Source: Acidimicrobiia bacterium (GTDB lineage: Bacteria > Actinomycetota > Acidimicrobiia > Spongiisociales > UBA5794). From it: 10,028 nt of DNA. Positions 6,734 to 10,028 of the stretch are shown one piece after another (the first letter of the stretch is position 1; the number at the start of each line of letters is the position of its first letter). Below the pieces are notes generated by a model. The model was not told the origin of the DNA and did not search any database. It saw nothing but the letters and a program-made list of their open reading frames with translations. The translations under genes were made by a program, and so were the position numbers. The stretch covers positions 1 to 10,028 of the forward strand of contig JAOZMA010000063.1 of assembly GCA_029934555.1 (NCBI GenBank). Reading direction: 5' to 3'.

Positions 6734-8025
6734 GTGCGCTCCTCATGAGAGATGCGTCCCAGGAGGGCGGCGATCAGCGCCGAGGCGAGGAGCGAAGAGC
6801 CTCCGTACGACATGAACGGGAGCGTGATGCCGGTCAGGGGCAAGAGGCGGACGATGCCGGCGATGATCAGGAACGATTGGAGGCCGATGAGGATCGTGAG
6901 GCCGGCGGCGAGGTACTTCCTGAACCGGTCCCGTGATCTCAGAGCGATACCGAATCCGACGGCGACGAGGAACGCGTAGGCGGTGATGATGGCGACCGAC
7001 CCGGCGAGTCCGAGCTCTTCGGCCACGGCGGCGAACATGAAGTCGGTTGCCGCCGCCGGGATCAAGTCGGGTCGACCGAGACCGAGACCCGATCCGGTCA
7101 GGCTTCCGCTGCCCATAGCGAAGAGCCCCTGAGCCGTCTGGTATCCGGCACCGGTGTAATCGGCGAACGGGTCGATCCAGGCAGAGATCCTCGTTTGAAC
7201 GTGCGAGAACATGGTGTATGCAGCGGCCCCCGCGGCGGCGGTGAGGACAAGTCCCGTGCCGAGGTAGAAGCCTCTGCCGGTGGCGGCGTAGAGCATTCCG
7301 ATGAACAGCCCGAAGAGAAGCATCGACGCCCCGAGATCTCGTTGATACACAAGGACCACGAACGCCGCTCCTGCAGCGACGATGACGGGGCCGAGGTGGC
7401 GTGGTTCGGGGACGCTGAAGGGGCCGACCTTGCGCGAAACCGTTGACATCGCCTCGGAGCGGTCAGCGAGGTAGGAGGCGAGGAAGATCGTGAGGAACAC
7501 CTTGGCTAGTTCGCCGGGTTGAAACGAGACTGCCCGGACTGCGAACGGCAGGTCGATGCGTACCCAGAGGCGCGATCCGTTGACGGTCGCTCCGTGGATC
7601 GGCCACGCATTCGGAAGAAGGGGGAGGAGGAGCAGCACGATCGCCGCGGCGAGAAAGAGGTACCGGTACCGGCGGAGCACGGCGACCCCTGAGTTTCGGA
7701 GCAGCCACACGACCACCGCACCGGCGACGCCGGCAAGCACGAGCCACCATCGCTGTAGTGCAGCGAGTTCGGGATCCAGCCGGAACACCTCGATGGACCC
7801 GATGGCCGCCAGAAAGGTCGCGATCGGGAGGATGAGGGGGTTGGCGTTCGGTGCCCAGAGGCGGAAGGAGACGTGGAGGGAACCGAATGCGAGTGCGAAC
7901 GATACGAACGTGAGGGCAACGTTGGCGTCGAGCCATCCACCGCCGGCGAACTCGACCATCGCTACTCCGACCGAAGCCAGCACCGTCCCCGCGAGGATGA
8001 ACACCGCTTCGGTGTTGCGCGTCAT
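6730..8025 (-). CDS. rodA: SEDS family peptidoglycan glycosyltransferase (RodA/FtsW)
   Basis: SEDS proteins polymerise lipid II into glycan strands together with a class B PBP. The 431-residue protein is almost entirely membrane helices. The hallmark segments are FQPGELAK (168-175), the QRDLGAS motif with the essential Asp230, TDFMFAAVAEELG (327-339) and the C-terminal PLTGITLPFMSYGGSS (396-411). Extra helices in the first 110 residues resemble the longer actinobacterial proteins of this locus. The name rodA follows M. tuberculosis Rv0017c at the same position. Sequence alone does not separate it from FtsW. Both ends overlap neighbours by ATGA, and no Shine-Dalgarno sequence precedes the start, suggesting coupled translation from pstP. 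Confidence 0.93.
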   Translation of the reverse strand: MTRNTEAVFILAGTVLASVGVAMVEFAGGGWLDANVALTFVSFALAFGSLHVSFRLWAPNANPLILPIATFLAAIGSIEVFRLDPELAALQRWWLVLAGVAGAVVVWLLRNSGVAVLRRYRYLFLAAAIVLLLLPLLPNAWPIHGATVNGSRLWVRIDLPFAVRAVSFQPGELAKVFLTIFLASYLADRSEAMSTVSRKVGPFSVPEPRHLGPVIVAAGAAFVVLVYQRDLGASMLLFGLFIGMLYAATGRGFYLGTGLVLTAAAGAAAYTMFSHVQTRISAWIDPFADYTGAGYQTAQGLFAMGSGSLTGSGLGLGRPDLIPAAATDFMFAAVAEELGLAGSVAIITAYAFLVAVGFGIALRSRDRFRKYLAAGLTILIGLQSFLIIAGIVRLLPLTGITLPFMSYGGSSLLASALIAALLGRISHEERT

Positions 8026-8741
8026 GCCGTGGCGTCGACCATGGCAACCGTGATGTTGTCGACGCCGCCTGCTGTATTGGCGGCTTCGATGAGATTCCAG
8101 ATGGTGGCTTCGGGATCGTCTCCGGCTGTGACGATGCGACGAATACCGTCGTGATCGACCATCGAGGTGAGCCCATCCGAGCAGAATATGAGGCGATCCC
8201 CGTCCTCCAAGGACAGGGTATCGCTGTCGATCTTGACCGGACCGAGCCCCAACGTGCGAGTCACGAGGTGGCGCTGAGGATGCTTATCGACATCTTCGGG
8301 CTTCAAGTGACCAAGTGCCACGAGTTCGGCGACGACGGTGTGGTCGGTCGAGAGTTGGCGGAGTTCACCGTCGCGGACCAGATAGCAGCGACTATCGCCG
8401 ACATGAGCCAACTCGAATGTACCGTCCTCGAGGAAGCGGCCGAGCGTCATGGTTGTGCCCATCCCGGAGAGCTCCTGTTGCTCTCTCACTCGTTCGAGGA
8501 TGGCCTCGTTCGCTGATGCAAGACGTTCGACCATCTCGATATCGGAGTCGGGGGAAGCTTCAGTCGCCGTTGCGAGAGCGAGAGAGCTGGCGATGTTGCC
8601 GGCAACATGGCCACCCATGCCGTCGGCGACGCCGATGACGAGCGGACCGTTCCCGGAACCGGAAACCTCGGGGTACACCGAGTCCTCGTTACGGTCGCGG
8701 ATTCTGCCCTGGTGGGTGCCGGTCGCCCAGACGTATCTCAT
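8022..8741 (-). CDS. pstP: PP2C-type Ser/Thr phosphoprotein phosphatase
   Basis: This metal-dependent phosphatase reverses PknB phosphorylation. The 239 residues form just the PP2C catalytic domain: GRIRDRNEDS (12-21), metal ligand Asp40 in VADGMGGH, GDS with Asp116, SDG with Asp189 and DNIT with Asp228. M. tuberculosis PstP is about twice as long and has a membrane helix and external domain. This one ends directly after the catalytic fold and has no membrane segment, so it should be soluble in the cytoplasm. The ATG overlaps the fhaB stop (ATGA), and a GAGGTGAG purine tract just before the start can serve as the ribosome site. Confidence 0.95.
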   Translation of the reverse strand: MRYVWATGTHQGRIRDRNEDSVYPEVSGSGNGPLVIGVADGMGGHVAGNIASSLALATATEASPDSDIEMVERLASANEAILERVREQQELSGMGTTMTLGRFLEDGTFELAHVGDSRCYLVRDGELRQLSTDHTVVAELVALGHLKPEDVDKHPQRHLVTRTLGLGPVKIDSDTLSLEDGDRLIFCSDGLTSMVDHDGIRRIVTAGDDPEATIWNLIEAANTAGGVDNITVAMVDATA

Positions 8742-9154
8742 CTCACCTCGAGGATGGTTTTGCCGATCTGTACGGTATCGCCTTTTCCGGCAGGCGTCGG
8801 GACGGTGATGCGCCGACCGTTCACATACGTGCCGTTCGTGCTTCCGAGGTCATGGACCATCGTGCCGCCATCATGTGTCTCAACCCTGGCGTGGAATTCA
8901 GAAGCGTAGGGGTCGTCGATGACTACGTCCGCATCGGCGCTGCGTCCGATCGTGTGCCCTGACGGCCTGAGATGGATGGTCGTTCCCTTCTTGGTATCGC
9001 CGCGCAACACCACGAGGTCATGTCCACCCTTCGATCGCTTCACCGATGGACTGGTCCCGATGTGGCTACGGATCGCCAGAGCGACCTGCCAGAGGAACAG
9101 GAAGATGAGGATCAAAAAGAGGATCTTCAGAGCGTTGAGGATCAGTGCGGGCAT
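8738..9154 (-). CDS. fhaB: membrane-anchored FHA domain protein FhaB (FipA)
   Basis: FhaB is a phosphothreonine-binding adaptor. In Mycobacterium it links PknA/PknB signalling to FtsZ and other divisome proteins. The 138-residue product has an N-terminal hydrophobic helix (about 5-28), a basic cytoplasmic linker, and one FHA domain (about 48-137). The binding residues are intact: Gly70-Arg71, Ser85 with His88 (SEFH), and GSTNGTYVNG at 104-113 including Asn107. The start is 7 nt after the fhaA stop, with a GAGG Shine-Dalgarno overlapping that stop. The length and domain order match mycobacterial FhaB. Confidence 0.94.
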   Translation of the reverse strand: MPALILNALKILFLILIFLFLWQVALAIRSHIGTSPSVKRSKGGHDLVVLRGDTKKGTTIHLRPSGHTIGRSADADVVIDDPYASEFHARVETHDGGTMVHDLGSTNGTYVNGRRITVPTPAGKGDTVQIGKTILEVR

Positions 9155-9161
9155 CGGGGCC

Positions 9162-9824
9162 TCATAGTGGTCGGAAGATGAAGTCGATGTCGCCCATCGT
9201 CACGGTATCGCCGGGAACGAGAGGAAAAGGATCCGTGCCGATGAGTTCCCCGTTCACGTGTGTGCCGTTCGCCGACGAGAGGTCTGTGATGGTCACCGCC
9301 TGATCGGCGCGTATGATGATCGCCTGTCTCCTCGACAGCTCAGGGACAGACACGACCACGTCGCTCTCCAAGGCCCGGCCCAAGACCGAACGATTGTCGG
9401 AGATCTCAACGACGATCGGTGGGGACGCTGCGACGAGTTGGCTCCATGGCTCGATGGGTCCGGGCTCACTGACTCCTGAACAATCGGTGAGGCCTCGCGG
9501 CACGGCAGCATCGGAGACGACCTCCACGACCACCGGCCCGTTGGTCCTCCATCCGCGGTCGGCGGCGAACTTAGTGACCGTATGTGTGAGCTCTCTGTCG
9601 AGTTCCTCCGGATCGATCTCAACAGGGAGGTCGGACGGATTGATTCCCAGCACCCAGCGATTCGGGATCTCGGGGCCCGCATCTCCCTCGGTGACGACGA
9701 AGTCGGCCTGACGGATTAGCCGATCGGCCATGTCAACAGGATGCATCTTGCCGCGAAATACCGCTGCGGTTGCGCCGTCAACCAGACGCTCCAGGCGTTG
9801 TTCCATCTCTCGAGCGAGCTTCAT
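9162..9824 (-). CDS. fhaA: FHA domain protein FhaA with N-terminal DUF3662 domain
   Basis: FhaA is a cytoplasmic phosphothreonine-binding protein that in Mycobacterium binds phosphorylated MviN and CwlM, regulators of peptidoglycan precursor supply. The 220 residues comprise an N-terminal DUF3662 domain (about 1-110), a short linker and a C-terminal FHA domain (about 138-218). M. tuberculosis FhaA is more than twice as long because of a disordered linker that is almost absent here. In the FHA domain Leu-Gly-Arg (148-150), Ser164-Arg165 and SSANGTHVNG (183-192) are present, but the usual His of the SxxH motif is Gln167. The ATG at 9824 is preferred because a -10-like box sits 6 nt upstream. 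Met7 (9806) is an alternative. It is the first gene of the minus-strand unit. Confidence 0.93.
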   Translation of the reverse strand: MKLAREMEQRLERLVDGATAAVFRGKMHPVDMADRLIRQADFVVTEGDAGPEIPNRWVLGINPSDLPVEIDPEELDRELTHTVTKFAADRGWRTNGPVVVEVVSDAAVPRGLTDCSGVSEPGPIEPWSQLVAASPPIVVEISDNRSVLGRALESDVVVSVPELSRRQAIIIRADQAVTITDLSSANGTHVNGELIGTDPFPLVPGDTVTMGDIDFIFRPL

Positions 9825-9830
9825 GAGCTG

Positions 9831-9836
9831 ATTCTA
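9831..9836 (-). promoter_or_regulatory. candidate -10 box of the fhaA-mutY unit (leaderless)
   Basis: TAGAAT on the minus strand ends 6 nt before the fhaA ATG, placing the transcript start on the A of the start codon. No Shine-Dalgarno sequence precedes the ATG, as expected for a leaderless mRNA. A nearby TTGACT (9850-9845) is only 8 bp upstream, too close to be its -35. This is the most likely main promoter for the seven-gene unit. Confidence 0.5.
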
Positions 9837-9872
9837 TGAGGAGGAGTCAACTGTGCGTCGTTCTTGGTGGTG

Positions 9873-9904
9873 AGTAGATCAGTAGATCAGTAGATCAGTA
9901 GATC
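9873..9904. repeat. 8-bp tandem array, unit AGTAGATC
   Basis: Four perfect units lie at 9873-9880, 9881-9888, 9889-9896 and 9897-9904, with a partial AG after. It is the only array in the window with an 8-bp period. It lies upstream of fhaA, about 37 bp beyond the candidate -10 box. Each unit contains a GATC site. Confidence 0.92.
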
Positions 9905-9920
9905 AGACTGCCTCCGGCCA

Positions 9921-9946
9921 TGAGCTCTGAGCTGTGAGCTGTGAGC
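9921..9946. repeat. 7-bp tandem array, unit TGAGCTG
   Basis: The units are TGAGCTC (9921-9927), TGAGCTG (9928-9934), TGAGCTG (9935-9941) and a partial TGAGC (9942-9946). It is unrelated in sequence to the arrays on either side, and only about 16 bases separate it from the AGTAGATC array. Confidence 0.85.
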
Positions 9947-9959
9947 AAGAGTCCTCACC

Positions 9960-9980
9960 GATTACGGATTACGGATTACC
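9960..9980. repeat. 7-bp tandem array, unit GATTACS
   Basis: GATTACG (9960-9966), GATTACG (9967-9973) and GATTACC (9974-9980) belong to the same family as the arrays behind crgA, pabA and mutY. On the minus strand it reads AATCCGT. Confidence 0.88.
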
Positions 9981-10009
9981 GACCACTCCAGGGAGCTATC
10001 CACGGCTCG

Positions 10010-10018
10010 TGTTAGCCT
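10010..10018 (+). promoter_or_regulatory. possible extended -10 element pointing out of the window
   Basis: TGTTAGCCT fits the extended -10 form TGnTAnnnT. If real, the transcript would start about 7-8 bases later, close to the right edge of the window, and belong to a divergent gene or RNA beyond it. I see no good -35. Bases 9981-10028 show nothing else I can support. Confidence 0.25.
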
Positions 10019-10028
10019 TTCGCACCCA

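Noticed and set aside
7463..8176. Open frame of about 237 codons overlapping rodA and pstP on the same strand
   Set aside because: It is an out-of-frame shadow: Arg/Pro/Ser-rich with no domain, and both true genes show complete family motifs.
9845..9850. TTGACT as a -35 box for fhaA
   Set aside because: Only 8 bp separate it from TAGAAT, and no -10 sits 16-18 bp downstream before the start codon.
9873..9904. Possible CRISPR array
   Set aside because: Units are 8 bp in direct contact with no spacers and there are no cas genes.
9996..10004. CTATCCACG as a DnaA box
   Set aside because: It is a single site with two mismatches to TTATCCACA and no cluster nearby, although this locus is often near the origin in actinobacteria.
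9981..10028. Start of a tRNA gene at the right edge
   Set aside because: No acceptor stem or D-arm sequence is visible; only a possible extended -10 element is present.

Overview
The window holds a conserved actinobacterial cell-wall growth and Ser/Thr phosphorylation locus. Gene order closely follows the crgA-to-fhaA region next to the origin in Mycobacterium and Streptomyces. The GC-rich sequence, a class E sortase, CrgA, a PASTA kinase and the pbpA/rodA/pstP/fhaB/fhaA set all point to an actinobacterium. A single kinase with no pknA, a short FhaA, a short PstP and a Thr-rich protein tail suggest a deep-branching group such as Acidimicrobiia. That placement is inference, because no rRNA marker is present.

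Layout: crgA (minus, 68-325) is divergent from a three-gene plus-strand unit made of a class E sortase, a 49-residue membrane protein and pabA/trpG (410-1922). Both junctions in that unit are ATGA overlaps. A 90-bp convergent gap full of inverted 7-bp repeats separates it from a seven-gene minus-strand unit. In transcription order this unit is fhaA, fhaB, pstP, rodA, pbpA, pknB, mutY (9824 down to 2013). Four of its six junctions overlap: ATGA at fhaB/pstP, pstP/rodA and rodA/pbpA, and TGATG at pknB/mutY. The fhaA-fhaB gap is 7 bp. Only the pbpA-pknB junction is loose (117 bp) and it carries short tandem repeats.

How the genes fit together: PknB senses wall fragments through six extracellular PASTA repeats and phosphorylates threonines inside the cell, PstP removes the phosphates, and FhaA and FhaB read phosphothreonine. 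RodA (SEDS glycosyltransferase) and PbpA (class B transpeptidase) form the peptidoglycan synthase pair under this control, and CrgA is a divisome membrane protein. PabA and MutY have no obvious role in wall growth. MutY sits translationally coupled behind pknB.

The protein-coding content is ordinary. The most unusual signal lies between the genes. Nearly every non-coding gap wider than a few bases contains short tandem arrays with a 7-bp (once 8-bp) period. Several butt against stop codons, and one family keeps the same orientation relative to transcription after three different genes. Three candidate leaderless promoters (crgA, sortase, fhaA) are also visible, each a TANNNT box 6-8 nt before the start codon.
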